Positions 52,901-62,653 of a DNA stretch of 64,000 bases are shown here, in pieces. The position numbers were made by a program, and so were the translations under genes. Each line of letters starts with the position of its first letter. Position 1 is the first letter of the stretch. This stretch comes from Candidatus Megaera polyxenophila (GTDB lineage Bacteria; Pseudomonadota; Alphaproteobacteria; Rickettsiales; Rickettsiaceae): the NCBI GenBank assembly GCA_037101405.1, contig AP017964.1:682001-746000 (forward strand), in the 5' to 3' direction. The notes under the pieces were generated by a model. The model had not been told where the DNA came from and did no database searches. It saw only the letters and a program-made list of their open reading frames with translations.

Positions 52901-54814
52901 TTACCTACTGGCAATGTCTTTATCTATAAAGGTTTTATACCATGTTTCAAGAGATAATACTCCCCAGACTACCCTTCCGAATTTTGGTTCATTACCTATA
53001 GCATGCTCTAATTTCTGTATGTTATATATACCTCTTTGCCTTGCAGAATTTGATAATAAAGTGTCTAAAACAAATTCCCGTGCTTCATTCTTAACCCATT
53101 TTTCTAATGGAGTTGGAAAGCCCATTTTGTCTTTACGTTCATATATGTCTTTTGGTAAAATTGATTTAACCACATTTTTAAATAAATGTTTGGTATCCCC
53201 ATTCTTAAACTTTATATGCTCAGGAACAGTTGCTATAAATTCTAGAATCCTATGGTCTAATAGTGGCACTCTGGATTCAATTGATGCAGCCATACTTGTT
53301 CGGTCTTCAACTTGTAATAAAGCCGGTAAAGAGCCTTTAAGATCAAAGTAGCTCATTTTATCTGTAATAGATGAAATCCCTGAACGATTAAAAATTTTAC
53401 AGAAGGTTTCAAAAGAAGAATAATCACTATTAAACAGCTGATCAGAATATAAATCTTTAGATCCCTCTCGTCGGTCTATTAAATGAAAATATCTTTTATC
53501 CCAAGTGTCAAACAGCCCATTCTTCCAAAAAGCCTTTAACATAGGTATGTAAGACTGAAGAGTGGTAAGGTTCTTTGTAATTGAATTCAGATTTAAACCA
53601 TTATTAACTCCTACGAATGAACCATTTATGCTATCTAAAATACACTTCTCTAAACATGCGATAAGATATCTTGCATAACCTATAAATATTTCGTCTCCCC
53701 CTTGTCCTCCTAACACAACTTTAACTTTCTCAGAAGCTAATTTTGAAACATAATACTGCGGTACAAGGCCCGGACCGGCGGCAGGCTCATCCATATAATA
53801 AATAAGCTTAGGAAAAATGTCCGGAAATTCACTTCCTTTAATGTAAACCTCATTATATTCTGCAGCGATAGAATTAGCCAAAGATTTGGCGTATCTTGTT
53901 TCATCATAGGCTATACCATCAGAAAACGCTCCCGTAAATGTATTAATCTTGCCATGAGATAAAGTTCTTGCAGCAAGAGAAGCGACCGTACTAGAATCCA
54001 ATCCCCCGGATAAATGAGCGCCCAATGGTACATCTGAACGTAGATGTATAGCTACCGAGTTTTCCAGCAATTCTAATAGCTTGCTACTAAACCATTTTTC
54101 ATCATGAACAGTATCAGTGCTATAATTAAGATCCCAATATTGGGATTTGTTGATTGTAAGTTCTTCGTTGCCATACTGCACTACCATAAACCAACCAGGC
54201 TCAAGCTTATAAATATCTTTAAACATAGTCTTGTAGCCTAAACAAAACTGGAAAGTTATATAATCCTGTAACCCCTGTGGATTCGGTTCTGCTTTAACAA
54301 AACTTGAAGCTAAAATTGATTTTATTTCAGAAGCAAATGCAAAATTTCTTCTATCCCAAAAATAGTAAAAAGGTTTAATACCTATCCTATCACGCGCACA
54401 AAATAATCTTTTCTTTTTTCTGTCCCATATAGCAAAAGCAAACATTCCTAGTAAATGCTTTAGACAATCATCTCCCCACTCTCTATATGCGTACAATAGT
54501 ACTTCTGTATCAGAATGCGAAATAATAGGATGCCCCTTCTTAATAAGTTCCTCACGCAATTCAATATAATTGTAAATTTCCCCGTTGAAAACTATTACAA
54601 GATCTCCATCTTGCGACTGAAGAGGTTGATGTCCATGTGCTGTATCTATTATTGCAAGGCGTCTATGACCTAAACATATATTAGTATCCTGCTCTAACCA
54701 AGTACCTTCGCCATCAGGCCCTCGATGAGATATTAAATCTTTCATTATTTCGATTCTTGTTCTTAAAAAGAGTTTATCTTTCTCAGTACTTATTAAACCA
54801 ACAATTCCACACAT
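52901..54814 (-). CDS. asnB: Asparagine synthase-type glutamine amidotransferase
   Basis: The 637-residue protein joins an N-terminal class II glutaminase domain (MCGIVGLISTEKDK with catalytic Cys2; HRGPDGEGTW; IVFNGEIYNYIELREEL) to an ATP-pyrophosphatase domain (about 215-600; VPLGAHLSGGLDSSTVASLA is the P-loop motif, with VVLGGQGGDEIFIGYARYL). Within polysaccharide loci such enzymes often amidate a sugar carboxylate or precursor rather than make free asparagine. The length is a little above free AsnB, like the exosortase/polysaccharide-linked group. Its position just before two glycosyltransferases supports a sugar-modifying role, but asparagine synthesis is not excluded. Confidence 0.88.
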   Translation of the reverse strand: MCGIVGLISTEKDKLFLRTRIEIMKDLISHRGPDGEGTWLEQDTNICLGHRRLAIIDTAHGHQPLQSQDGDLVIVFNGEIYNYIELREELIKKGHPIISHSDTEVLLYAYREWGDDCLKHLLGMFAFAIWDRKKKRLFCARDRIGIKPFYYFWDRRNFAFASEIKSILASSFVKAEPNPQGLQDYITFQFCLGYKTMFKDIYKLEPGWFMVVQYGNEELTINKSQYWDLNYSTDTVHDEKWFSSKLLELLENSVAIHLRSDVPLGAHLSGGLDSSTVASLAARTLSHGKINTFTGAFSDGIAYDETRYAKSLANSIAAEYNEVYIKGSEFPDIFPKLIYYMDEPAAGPGLVPQYYVSKLASEKVKVVLGGQGGDEIFIGYARYLIACLEKCILDSINGSFVGVNNGLNLNSITKNLTTLQSYIPMLKAFWKNGLFDTWDKRYFHLIDRREGSKDLYSDQLFNSDYSSFETFCKIFNRSGISSITDKMSYFDLKGSLPALLQVEDRTSMAASIESRVPLLDHRILEFIATVPEHIKFKNGDTKHLFKNVVKSILPKDIYERKDKMGFPTPLEKWVKNEAREFVLDTLLSNSARQRGIYNIQKLEHAIGNEPKFGRVVWGVLSLETWYKTFIDKDIASR

Positions 54815-55200
54815 ATAATTATTTAACTCTTTATTATTAACATAACACCATTTAATTCTGGTACTGCATAACTAATTCGTCTATTTAAGCACATGCTTTG
54901 ACTGATTATAAATATTTAAAATAATATATTGTTAGCTATTACTCATTTCGGACTATTTAATATCTCCATCGAATACCAACGTTAATAGTTTTAGCATGTT
55001 TATAAGAACGTAAATCAAATTATTAATATTTTTTAGGAGCTTCTACTTCTCGCTTGATAGTATAGCAAAGCTTTCTTTTTTTTTAGAAAGTGCTGATAGT
55101 ATAAACATAATCTTTATCTTACTATAATTAATACCCTACTACTTATACTACAATCTAAAGGACACGCTAAAACCAAATCTCCTTGTACTAATAGATATCT
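54815..55200. other. 386-base intergenic region upstream of asnB
   Basis: Very AT-rich with no supported reading frame. A TATAAT (minus strand, 54905-54910) about 90 bases before asnB is a possible -10, without a good -35. An imperfect A-loop hairpin CTTTCT...AGAAAG (about 55071-55096) lies further up. It separates the asnB-GT-GT unit from the gene ending at 55201. Confidence 0.35.
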
Positions 55201-56355
55201 TCAAAGCGTAAGTATATTTTTGTCTAATTCTTTTATGAAAGTAGTATAAGAATATTTTTCGTTTAAAATAATATCTTTAAACGCTTTATCTGTAATCTTT
55301 TTTCTTAAATCCTTATCTTTCAATTTATCTATTATTTCTTCTAAATTACTAAAATCTTTTTTTAATGAGAGATAATGAACATCTTTTATAAAAATATTAC
55401 TATAATTTCCCTCGAACATAATTTGTAAAGTTTTGGTAGCAGCAGCCTCGAAATGCCTAGGAGACACTTGACCATAATTTATTTTGCCCTCAAAATTTTT
55501 TAAGAATTTTTCCCAAACTTCCTTAAAAGTGGCAGTAGGATGTTCTTTTTTGTAGGCTTCTTCTTTTTTCTGAAGAGATCCATCCCAATCAAAAATACTC
55601 GCTCCGCTTTCAACAGCAAGAGTCGCTTTTGAATTTGCTAGCGCTTTTATCCAATTATCCCCATGTAAACGATCTTTAATATTAGAAGAAATATCACTAC
55701 TAAGGTTATATTCTCTACAAATTTTTTTGAATTCCTCCCCTATAAAATATTTTTCGTAAGACAATTTACCAAAAAAATATGGAAGAAGCATACCTCTATA
55801 AAAAATATCAATAGGGCGATAACTTTCTTGGGAAAAAGTAAATTTTTTCATCCTATCTTCAACATACCCTGTTAATGTATGCATCACCTGCAACGATGAA
55901 GGAACTTTTGTTTTAAAATAAATATCCCATTGGTCTTTAGGTATACAAGTTAAAAAAAGGTTAAACTGCCACTGATTTAGCAAATGAAAGGTCAAATTTG
56001 TATTCAAGGTCTCATCTTGCTTCATTAATATTTTAAACCCAGTAAAATCTTGTAAAGACGGATGAAACCTATTATTTATTGCTATGACATTATTTATGTC
56101 ATACGAAATAGTATTATGGATAATATAACCGTCATAAGATGATATATCTATTTTTTGATCTTCTAAGTCTTTATTATATATTTTTTTAAAAAGCGAATAG
56201 AGTAAGAACTTACAGCGTGTTATCGAATTATTAAATAAATTAAAAATATCAATATGATTATTTGACCTGTTGCGGATATTATCTATATGATGAATAATCA
56301 TACTGTATTTACTAGGGTCAAACCAACATACTAAAAGAATTTTCTTTTGTTTCAT
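55201..56355 (-). CDS. Glycosyltransferase-like protein, paralogue of the one at 60821
   Basis: The 384-residue protein has a Rossmann-like start (KKILLVCWFDPSKYSMIIHH) and shares several blocks with the N-terminal 360 residues of the 60821-62623 product: DIFYRGMLLPYFFGKLSYEK, ATLAVESGASIFDWDGSLQK, GQVSPRHFEAAATKTLQIMF, and EGNYSNIF with HYLSLKKDF. This combination is like GT-B donor halves seen in surface polysaccharide clusters, in particular the ESGAxIFDWDG motif. The sugar and the acceptor are unknown. It lies 53 bases after an epimerase gene in the same direction. Confidence 0.68.
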   Translation of the reverse strand: MKQKKILLVCWFDPSKYSMIIHHIDNIRNRSNNHIDIFNLFNNSITRCKFLLYSLFKKIYNKDLEDQKIDISSYDGYIIHNTISYDINNVIAINNRFHPSLQDFTGFKILMKQDETLNTNLTFHLLNQWQFNLFLTCIPKDQWDIYFKTKVPSSLQVMHTLTGYVEDRMKKFTFSQESYRPIDIFYRGMLLPYFFGKLSYEKYFIGEEFKKICREYNLSSDISSNIKDRLHGDNWIKALANSKATLAVESGASIFDWDGSLQKKEEAYKKEHPTATFKEVWEKFLKNFEGKINYGQVSPRHFEAAATKTLQIMFEGNYSNIFIKDVHYLSLKKDFSNLEEIIDKLKDKDLRKKITDKAFKDIILNEKYSYTTFIKELDKNILTL

Positions 56356-56408
56356 CTTAGATAAATGGCTTTAAGATTTCTGACATTATAAATAACCCAT
56401 CCGGATAT

Positions 56409-57482
56409 TTATTGTTTTATGCTTACGTTTCTATATTTTTCCACATCATTAAAAAAATAAGAATGTTTTAACATACAAGTTTTAATCTTATCAAAATTCT
56501 CTTTAGTCCAATTAGCAGTAATTTCAAGACCTTCTTTTAACGAAATTTTACACGCAAAACCAAGTTCTTTTTTTGCTTTAGCTGTGTCTCCAAACCTTTT
56601 CCCAGATCGATCCCAAGTTCTTGCTTCTATCTCTAACGGCCTGCTCAAATTACCAGTAATATCGTTAATAGTTGAGGCTAAATCTCTTATTGACGTTTCA
56701 TCCCCGGATGCAAGGTTGTATACTTCCCCTGGAAGACCTTTTAAAGCACACACTATTAAACCTTCGACTATATCATCTACATAAATAAAATCACGAGTAG
56801 CTATTCCACCTTTCTCTAAAGGAAGTTCCTCATTATTTAATGATCTCCATATAAAGGAAGGTATAACGTTACGCCAGATGGTATTAGCAGGGTTTCCTCG
56901 CCATAAACCAGCCCCCAAAACTTCTCTAGGACCATACACATTCTGAAAACGTGCTTTCACAAATGGTAAGTTATACTTTGCATAATAAAAATTTCCATAA
57001 AATTCCCCTATAATTTTAGATATTTGATAAGGGCTATCTAAGTATAACGACACTGTATCATCCTCAGTTGTAGCATTAGCTTCATCAAAAGTTTTCTGAG
57101 CAACAGTGCATCCAGCAGAAGAGTATACTATTTTTTTTAATGCGGTTACTTCTTTAAAATACTCACAAATCTTTAATGTGGTAAAGGTATTATTTTCGTG
57201 ATCAGCTAATGGGTTGGTAATACTGGATTGATTACCGTGATAAGTAGCCAAATGGAATACATAATCGAAATCTTTACCGACAGAATTTAATATGGTATCA
57301 GAAGTTATAGAGCCATAAACAAATTTTATTTTGTTTGATATAGGCAAGTTAAAAGCTTCAGACGAAAGCAGATTATCTACTACAACAATTTGATCAGGAT
57401 TTTCACCTAAAAGCCTGTGGCACAAATTGCTACCAACAAAACCCGCTCCTCCAATAACTAAAATTTTCTGATTACTAAACAT
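56409..57482 (-). CDS. NAD-dependent epimerase/dehydratase (extended SDR)
   Basis: The 357-residue extended short-chain dehydrogenase has the NAD-binding ILVIGGAGFVGSNLCHRLLG, the catalytic Ser region VYSSAGCTV and the YxxxK motif as SPYQISKIIGEFYG, with FQNVYGPREVLGAG and TRDFIYVDDIVEGLIVCALK typical of nucleotide-sugar enzymes. The substrate (UDP- or GDP/CDP-sugar; epimerase, dehydratase or decarboxylase) cannot be fixed from the motifs. Its start overlaps the preceding epimerase gene by 8 bases, so two related enzymes act in one operon. Confidence 0.88.
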   Translation of the reverse strand: MFSNQKILVIGGAGFVGSNLCHRLLGENPDQIVVVDNLLSSEAFNLPISNKIKFVYGSITSDTILNSVGKDFDYVFHLATYHGNQSSITNPLADHENNTFTTLKICEYFKEVTALKKIVYSSAGCTVAQKTFDEANATTEDDTVSLYLDSPYQISKIIGEFYGNFYYAKYNLPFVKARFQNVYGPREVLGAGLWRGNPANTIWRNVIPSFIWRSLNNEELPLEKGGIATRDFIYVDDIVEGLIVCALKGLPGEVYNLASGDETSIRDLASTINDITGNLSRPLEIEARTWDRSGKRFGDTAKAKKELGFACKISLKEGLEITANWTKENFDKIKTCMLKHSYFFNDVEKYRNVSIKQ

Positions 57483-58404
57483 CTTGTTTCAAGTGTGTAA
57501 ATGTTTCTTCAATACCATAATTTTTATAATACTCTATGGTTTTTTTAATACCATCTTTCAATCCTGTACTAGGTAACCAGTCAAAATCTTGCATAGTGCG
57601 AGAAGGATCCAAAAGAATAGAAAAAACATCGTCAGGGTTACGAGGTTTTACTTCAGCCGCCTCAGACCTTCCTAATGCCAAAACAGTATAATCAAATAAT
57701 TCTTTAATAGAAAAATCTTTTCCTGATGCTAAGTGATAGGTGCCATTGCCTTGACCATCTACGGCTTTTTCTATACAGTCAATCATATCTGTAACATATA
57801 CAAAATCCCGTCTTGTATCCATAACGAAACAATTCTGGTTAGTAGTTAAACGCTTATAAAAGGTTGGTAGAGGACCACTAATATTACGAGGACCATATGC
57901 ATTTGCTAACCTAAAAGTTACATAATTAATTCCAGAGAGGTGTACATAATCTTCCCCTGCTGTTTTGCTTATTGCATAACTTGAACCCCTCGGTAAAATT
58001 GGATGATTTAAAGTAATAGGTTGCTCTACTGGCTTTAACCCATAGCATAAAGCTGTTTGAAAGTATACAAAACGTGAAACTCTCGCTTTCTGCGAAGCTT
58101 GTAAAACAATAGCTGTTCCTGTGGTGTTGGTCTGGCAATCTTCTACCCAATTGTTTGGATCTTTATAAGAAGCTGCGGCATGAACCACTACATCGGGCTG
58201 GAATTCATGAACTAAACTATCCACCAATTCTTTTTCCGTTATACTACCTTCTACCACTTTAAGGTTTTTATGAGGACTTAAGTTGTCCCTTCTACCAGTT
58301 GCATAATTATCTAAAACAAGAACTTGCTCACCTCTAGATAAAAGACGATCCACAAGATGCGAACCTATAAAACCAGCCCCTCCGGTAATAAAAACTTTTT
58401 TCAT
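57475..58404 (-). CDS. NAD-dependent nucleotide-sugar epimerase (extended SDR)
   Basis: The 309-residue extended SDR has VFITGGAGFIGSHLVDRLLS, the VVHAAASYKDP block, RFVYFQTALCYG (a Thr or Ser-region variant), and the active-site YxxxK as SSYAISKTAGEDY. FRLANAYGPRNISGPL and TRRDFVYVTDMIDCIEKA follow. It resembles UDP-glucose/GlcNAc 4-epimerases and similar enzymes of O-antigen loci. A good promoter (58478-58505) lies 74 bases upstream, so this is the first gene of the unit that continues through the next epimerase and probably the gene at 55201. Confidence 0.88.
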   Translation of the reverse strand: MKKVFITGGAGFIGSHLVDRLLSRGEQVLVLDNYATGRRDNLSPHKNLKVVEGSITEKELVDSLVHEFQPDVVVHAAASYKDPNNWVEDCQTNTTGTAIVLQASQKARVSRFVYFQTALCYGLKPVEQPITLNHPILPRGSSYAISKTAGEDYVHLSGINYVTFRLANAYGPRNISGPLPTFYKRLTTNQNCFVMDTRRDFVYVTDMIDCIEKAVDGQGNGTYHLASGKDFSIKELFDYTVLALGRSEAAEVKPRNPDDVFSILLDPSRTMQDFDWLPSTGLKDGIKKTIEYYKNYGIEETFTHLKQDV

Positions 58405-58713
58405 TAATAATCCTCTTTAAATTTATTTATTATCAACCATTTAAGTATTAAACTGGCGTTAACTTAAAACCAATAAGATTATACTTACTACTTTAATAAG
58501 GTCAAGTTTTTTTATCTCCCGAGCTATAATTGTGCAATTAACTACAAAACTTAAAAAAATATACTTAAAAAGTATAACAAAAGCTCTCCCCATAGATAGA
58601 AGAAAAAGTAAAATCTACCTTTTTGTTTAACTTGTTAGAAGGAATAAAAATTTCCTAGGAAACAAGAAAATGTTGACGTTACTAAAAAAAAACTCACTAT
58701 AAATAAGCTAATA
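58405..58713. other. 309-base intergenic region with promoter and hairpin
   Basis: It holds the promoter of the epimerase unit (58478-58505) and, downstream of the glycosyltransferase ending at 58714, an imperfect hairpin (about 58631-58666; CTTGTT...AACAAG with AAGGA...TTCCT inside) that may end the upstream transcript. No coding frame was supported. Confidence 0.4.
58478..58505 (-). promoter_or_regulatory. Promoter of the epimerase unit
   Basis: On the minus strand: TTGACC (58500-58505), a 16-base spacer and a perfect TATAAT (58478-58483), 74 bases before the epimerase ATG. Confidence 0.65.
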
Positions 58714-59922
58714 TTAGATAGAGTTTTTAAGTTTATCTAAAAAAGGTTTTATGTGGTTACTCCATTCATATTTTTCTTTGCAAAAATTATAAGCGTTTCT
58801 CCTCTTCTCAATTAATTGGTTACGATTATTTATCAAATTCTTAAAGCTTTCAACAGAACCGTTTATATCACTCGGATTATAAATTATTCCTAAATTATAT
58901 TTAGATATCCTTTCAGTAATATATTCCGTATTGGAAGATACTATAGCTAAACCAGCGTTCATATATTGGCCAAATTTATTTGGGCAACAGTATTTTTCAT
59001 TAAGACTTGCATCCGGAAGGTACGGGATAATACCACAATCATATTTTAATAAACTTTCTGTCATCTCATCTTCTAATACCGGAGGAATAAAGTTTAAGGT
59101 TTTTTTATAAGTTTTTTGGGCAGTTTTAATTATTTGCTCTTTTTCTTGGTCAGTAATATTAGACACTCTTATATCCAAGATAGCATTATCCGGATTTAGT
59201 AATTCCCAAATCTCTACCAGTTCATTAAACCCTCTACTTTTATTGGCACTTCCAGCACTAACAACAAACTTCACTTTACCCTTTCCTAAGCTAGAAAAAT
59301 CAGGAGCTAAATTATCAAAAGGCCTGCTATTCTCTAATAAAATAAACTTTTCTTGGTTTACATTATATTTCTGTTTATAAAAATCTATAATTTTCTGGGA
59401 AACGCAAGGTATAAACCAGGCATCATTAATACATTTTTCTTCTATAGCTTTTATCGTATTAATCGATTCTTTTGGATAATCCCTACATAATTCAGAAAAT
59501 AGTTCTTTAAAATCTACAATAAATCTTTTGTTAGTTACGCTAGCAAATTGCTGAGCCATAGCACCCCCAAAAAATAATTCTAACCCATAGAACACGTCAG
59601 CTTGCAAGAACTTTTCCGAACCATTTTTTTTCATATAGTGGTTCGTAAAAGTAGGTATATACTCATACCACCTGCTAGCAAAGAAATCTGAAGATCGTGG
59701 CGCAAACCAAGAAGGAATATAACTGTAAAAATCTATATTTAGCACCTCATAATCTCCAAAAATCTTAAATTTGCTATAGCCTTGAGATATCGGTAACTGG
59801 TTAACATTAAAAAAAATATTAACTAGAGCAACTTCATAGTTGGCTCTTTTTAGCGAATTCGCTAAAAAATAGTATCTGGGATCAATTTGGATGTATCCCG
59901 AAGAAACCAAACAAATTTTCAT
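58714..59922 (-). CDS. Glycosyltransferase family 4-like
   Basis: The 402-residue GT-B enzyme starts MKICLVSSGYIQIDPRYYFL and has FIVDFKELFSELCRDYPKES in the first half. The second half has KVKFVVSAGSANKSRGFNEL, YDCGIIPYLPDASLNEKYCC and PNKFGQYMNAGLAIVSSNTE, typical of the donor-binding region of GT4-like enzymes. The sugar is unknown. It follows the methyltransferase gene by 33 bases and ends the transcript running from the Wzt-type gene, with a possible hairpin terminator beyond. Confidence 0.83.
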   Translation of the reverse strand: MKICLVSSGYIQIDPRYYFLANSLKRANYEVALVNIFFNVNQLPISQGYSKFKIFGDYEVLNIDFYSYIPSWFAPRSSDFFASRWYEYIPTFTNHYMKKNGSEKFLQADVFYGLELFFGGAMAQQFASVTNKRFIVDFKELFSELCRDYPKESINTIKAIEEKCINDAWFIPCVSQKIIDFYKQKYNVNQEKFILLENSRPFDNLAPDFSSLGKGKVKFVVSAGSANKSRGFNELVEIWELLNPDNAILDIRVSNITDQEKEQIIKTAQKTYKKTLNFIPPVLEDEMTESLLKYDCGIIPYLPDASLNEKYCCPNKFGQYMNAGLAIVSSNTEYITERISKYNLGIIYNPSDINGSVESFKNLINNRNQLIEKRRNAYNFCKEKYEWSNHIKPFLDKLKNSI

Positions 59923-59955
59923 TTCTATATTACAAAATTAATATTATTAAAATAA

Positions 59956-60837
59956 TCAAAAACCAGTAGCAGTTTTTCTAGCTTTTATTGTAATTTCATA
60001 GGGTCTCATAAATAATTTACAAAACCAACTGGGCCAACAAGTTATGTCCTCCTCAGATTTTTCAAATTGAGCTAAAAAGTTAATAATTTTTTTGTAAACA
60101 TTCTCAAGGTGGTTATTTTGAGCCCAAAAATTATTTGGAGATATAACCCAAAAACCGTTATAATATGTCTTTATAGGCTTCAGATTTGAATTAATTAAGG
60201 TCTTTTCTAATAAAGATTTGTTAAAAGACCTTAAATGAACAAAAGGATAAGGACATTTTAGGTGAGGGGAATAGTACATCAAATTTTCGTTATATGGAAC
60301 GCGGATATAAACTACCCCCTCAGGCTTAAGAGCTTTATTTACACAATATAAAAAAGACCCCACATTTAATACGTGTTCTAATATATCTGTCGCAATTATA
60401 ATATCAAACTCTTGTTCAAAAGGTAAATTCTCTGCATTTGCTTTTATGCAACGTACAGATAATGGTAAACTATTAAGATATTGATCGCATATATCAATAG
60501 CTGTTATATCAGCCGCTCCTTTTTCTATTAATTTTTCTATTAAGAAGCCACGGCCCGAACCAATATCACAAATCCTTTTATTTTCTACATCAGTAATACA
60601 CCTTGCCAGATCCTTAGCTTGATTTCTAAGGTATTTTTGAGGTAGCACCTTCTCACTTAAATCATCAGAACAAATCTGATCGTAATTTTGCAAATAGGAG
60701 TTAAAAATAGAATCATTTAAATCCTTTTTTCCAAGAAAGTTTAAAATCTTACTATTTATACTTGAGGGTGAACACCATGAGCAATTATTACACGATAAGT
60801 TTTCCACTCCATTTCTACAATCAGGACATATTAACAT
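59956..60837 (-). CDS. SAM-dependent methyltransferase with N-terminal zinc ribbon
   Basis: The 293-residue protein has a small Cys motif at the N-terminus (LICPDCRNGVENLSCNNCSW, two CxxC pairs) followed by a class I methyltransferase fold: RICDIGSGRGFLIEKLIEKG is the SAM-binding loop, FDIIIATDILEHVLNVGSFL the acidic post-loop, and GVVYIRVPYNENLMYY a later strand. Such proteins in polysaccharide loci often methylate a sugar or a chain end. Its start overlaps the preceding glycosyltransferase-like gene by 17 bases. The target is unknown. Confidence 0.85.
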   Translation of the reverse strand: MLICPDCRNGVENLSCNNCSWCSPSSINSKILNFLGKKDLNDSIFNSYLQNYDQICSDDLSEKVLPQKYLRNQAKDLARCITDVENKRICDIGSGRGFLIEKLIEKGAADITAIDICDQYLNSLPLSVRCIKANAENLPFEQEFDIIIATDILEHVLNVGSFLYCVNKALKPEGVVYIRVPYNENLMYYSPHLKCPYPFVHLRSFNKSLLEKTLINSNLKPIKTYYNGFWVISPNNFWAQNNHLENVYKKIINFLAQFEKSEEDITCWPSWFCKLFMRPYEITIKARKTATGF

Positions 60838-62623
60838 TATGTATACATTTTTTTATCTTATTAAATATAGTTTGCAGTTTTTTTACACTTTGAGTTATTT
60901 TGCTGAAAATATATCTTCTCACTTTATAACTATTTAAGACTTTTCCAATTAAAGGCGGTTCAATAAAAAAATTGATAGTTCTAATAAGCAGCCTCGGTTG
61001 TCCTACTGTTTTATAAACAGTAAAAAGGACTCGCGACACTGCTTTGTTGCCTATATCAAATATTATTATATGCGTATTACCCACTTTTTGTTTTTCAATA
61101 ACAGCTAAATTTAAATAACCTTTATCGTCGTTTAAATATTTAAAATCATAGACAGAGCCAAAATTTTTACTATCAAACCAAATAATTTCCAGCTTGCTTA
61201 AAACGATAGGTAAGGCAAACTGAAATTCTATAAAATGAGGTAATGGCACATGTGAAACCGCTGCTGCATAAAAAGTAATATCTTTATTAATGACCGTATC
61301 TTCAAATCCGTGTCTCACAATTGAATTAGTAGCTTCTACAACTGTGACCCAGCCCCAATTATTTATATTAATTGGCATTAAACTATGTATCGCTCGGTTA
61401 ATCTCATACTTTGTATTTCTGTCAACTATAGATGAAAAAATACTAGCATCCCAAAATTCCACCGGTACCATTCTATTGCCACAATTTAATAATAGTGGAG
61501 CAGAAATAACTTCTACTTGTTTAGGATGAACTGGGTAACAATCGATTACTTTTTCTACTTCTTTAATAAAAGATTGATAGGTGTATTTTCCAGATTTAAT
61601 AATATCATTATAAGCCTTTTCAGTCATTTGAGAAATATAAGATAAATCCTTTAAGCTTTCAATTACTTCTTCAATATTTTTCCAGTCTTTCCTTAACGAA
61701 ATGTAATGCTTTCCTGGCAAAACCACCCCAGAATACTCCCCTTCATATAAAATTAATGCAGTTCGGCACATTATAGCCTGAAAAATCTTAGGAGAAATTT
61801 GATTCATTAAAATTGCACCGTCTTCTTTTAAGAAAATTTTAGCAATTTCCTGATAAGTTGCCTTTGGGTTTTCTTGCAGATAAGCTTGTATTGAAGTTTT
61901 TAATGTCCCATCCCAATCAAAAATATTAGCTCCACTTTCTGTAGCAAGCGTCGCACGCCCGCTTAATAAAAAATTATACCAATCTCCAGAATTATTAAAC
62001 CTTTTGGTATCTTCACATTCAATATCAACCTGAATTTGGTGTTTTTTACATATATCTTTCATTTTTACACCAATTTCGTATTTTTCCTGTCCTAAAGATC
62101 CATACCAATAACCTAAGCTTCTACCCCTATAAACAATCACATTTTCGCGCTGGTCTAGGGGAGGAGTGGTAAGACTAATTTCAGGAATATAACCCGTTAG
62201 ATTGTTAATAAAGGTTACATTGGGAAATTTACTTTTAGGATATACGCAATCAATAAATTGCGTAGGTACACAAGTAAATACAATATTTATACCTAGTTTT
62301 CTTATCCAATCATGAGCCTGATATGTGTTTTCATACTCATCTTGTATAAACAATATCTTTAAACCTTTAAAATTAGAGACCTGTTCTGCTACCTGGGGTG
62401 AGATATATTGAGATAAGGAAAGGCGGACAGAATAATGTATAATAATTACATCTGCAAAATTTATAGCTGAGTTACATGCAATATCTAATGTACCTATTAC
62501 ATAAAATATATTATGCCTAGAATATTTTTTAAAACTGTCTAAATGTTCTATTATTGTTGAAATTTTACATTCATAGTCATCGTAAAATACGATAATATTA
62601 AACTTATTGTCAGAAACTTTCAT
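60821..62623 (-). CDS. Two-domain glycosyltransferase-like protein
   Basis: The 600-residue protein has an N-terminal region (about 1-365) paralogous to the 55201 product: VIVYRGRSLGYWYGSLGQEK, RATLATESGANIFDWDGTLK, NQISPKIFQAIMCRTALILY and EGEYSGVVLPGKHYISLRKD. The C-terminal 230 residues, absent from the paralogue, look mainly beta-stranded (PHFIEFQFALPIVLSKLEII, VYDFKYLNDDKGYLNL, ISRVLF-like stretches) and were not assigned; a carbohydrate-binding sandwich is possible. It lies 30 bases after the Wzt-type ATPase gene. Its stop overlaps the methyltransferase gene. Confidence 0.68.
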   Translation of the reverse strand: MKVSDNKFNIIVFYDDYECKISTIIEHLDSFKKYSRHNIFYVIGTLDIACNSAINFADVIIIHYSVRLSLSQYISPQVAEQVSNFKGLKILFIQDEYENTYQAHDWIRKLGINIVFTCVPTQFIDCVYPKSKFPNVTFINNLTGYIPEISLTTPPLDQRENVIVYRGRSLGYWYGSLGQEKYEIGVKMKDICKKHQIQVDIECEDTKRFNNSGDWYNFLLSGRATLATESGANIFDWDGTLKTSIQAYLQENPKATYQEIAKIFLKEDGAILMNQISPKIFQAIMCRTALILYEGEYSGVVLPGKHYISLRKDWKNIEEVIESLKDLSYISQMTEKAYNDIIKSGKYTYQSFIKEVEKVIDCYPVHPKQVEVISAPLLLNCGNRMVPVEFWDASIFSSIVDRNTKYEINRAIHSLMPININNWGWVTVVEATNSIVRHGFEDTVINKDITFYAAAVSHVPLPHFIEFQFALPIVLSKLEIIWFDSKNFGSVYDFKYLNDDKGYLNLAVIEKQKVGNTHIIIFDIGNKAVSRVLFTVYKTVGQPRLLIRTINFFIEPPLIGKVLNSYKVRRYIFSKITQSVKKLQTIFNKIKKCIHNVNMS

Positions 62624-62653
62624 TTACTTTTTTAGCTTTTCATTAAACCTTTA

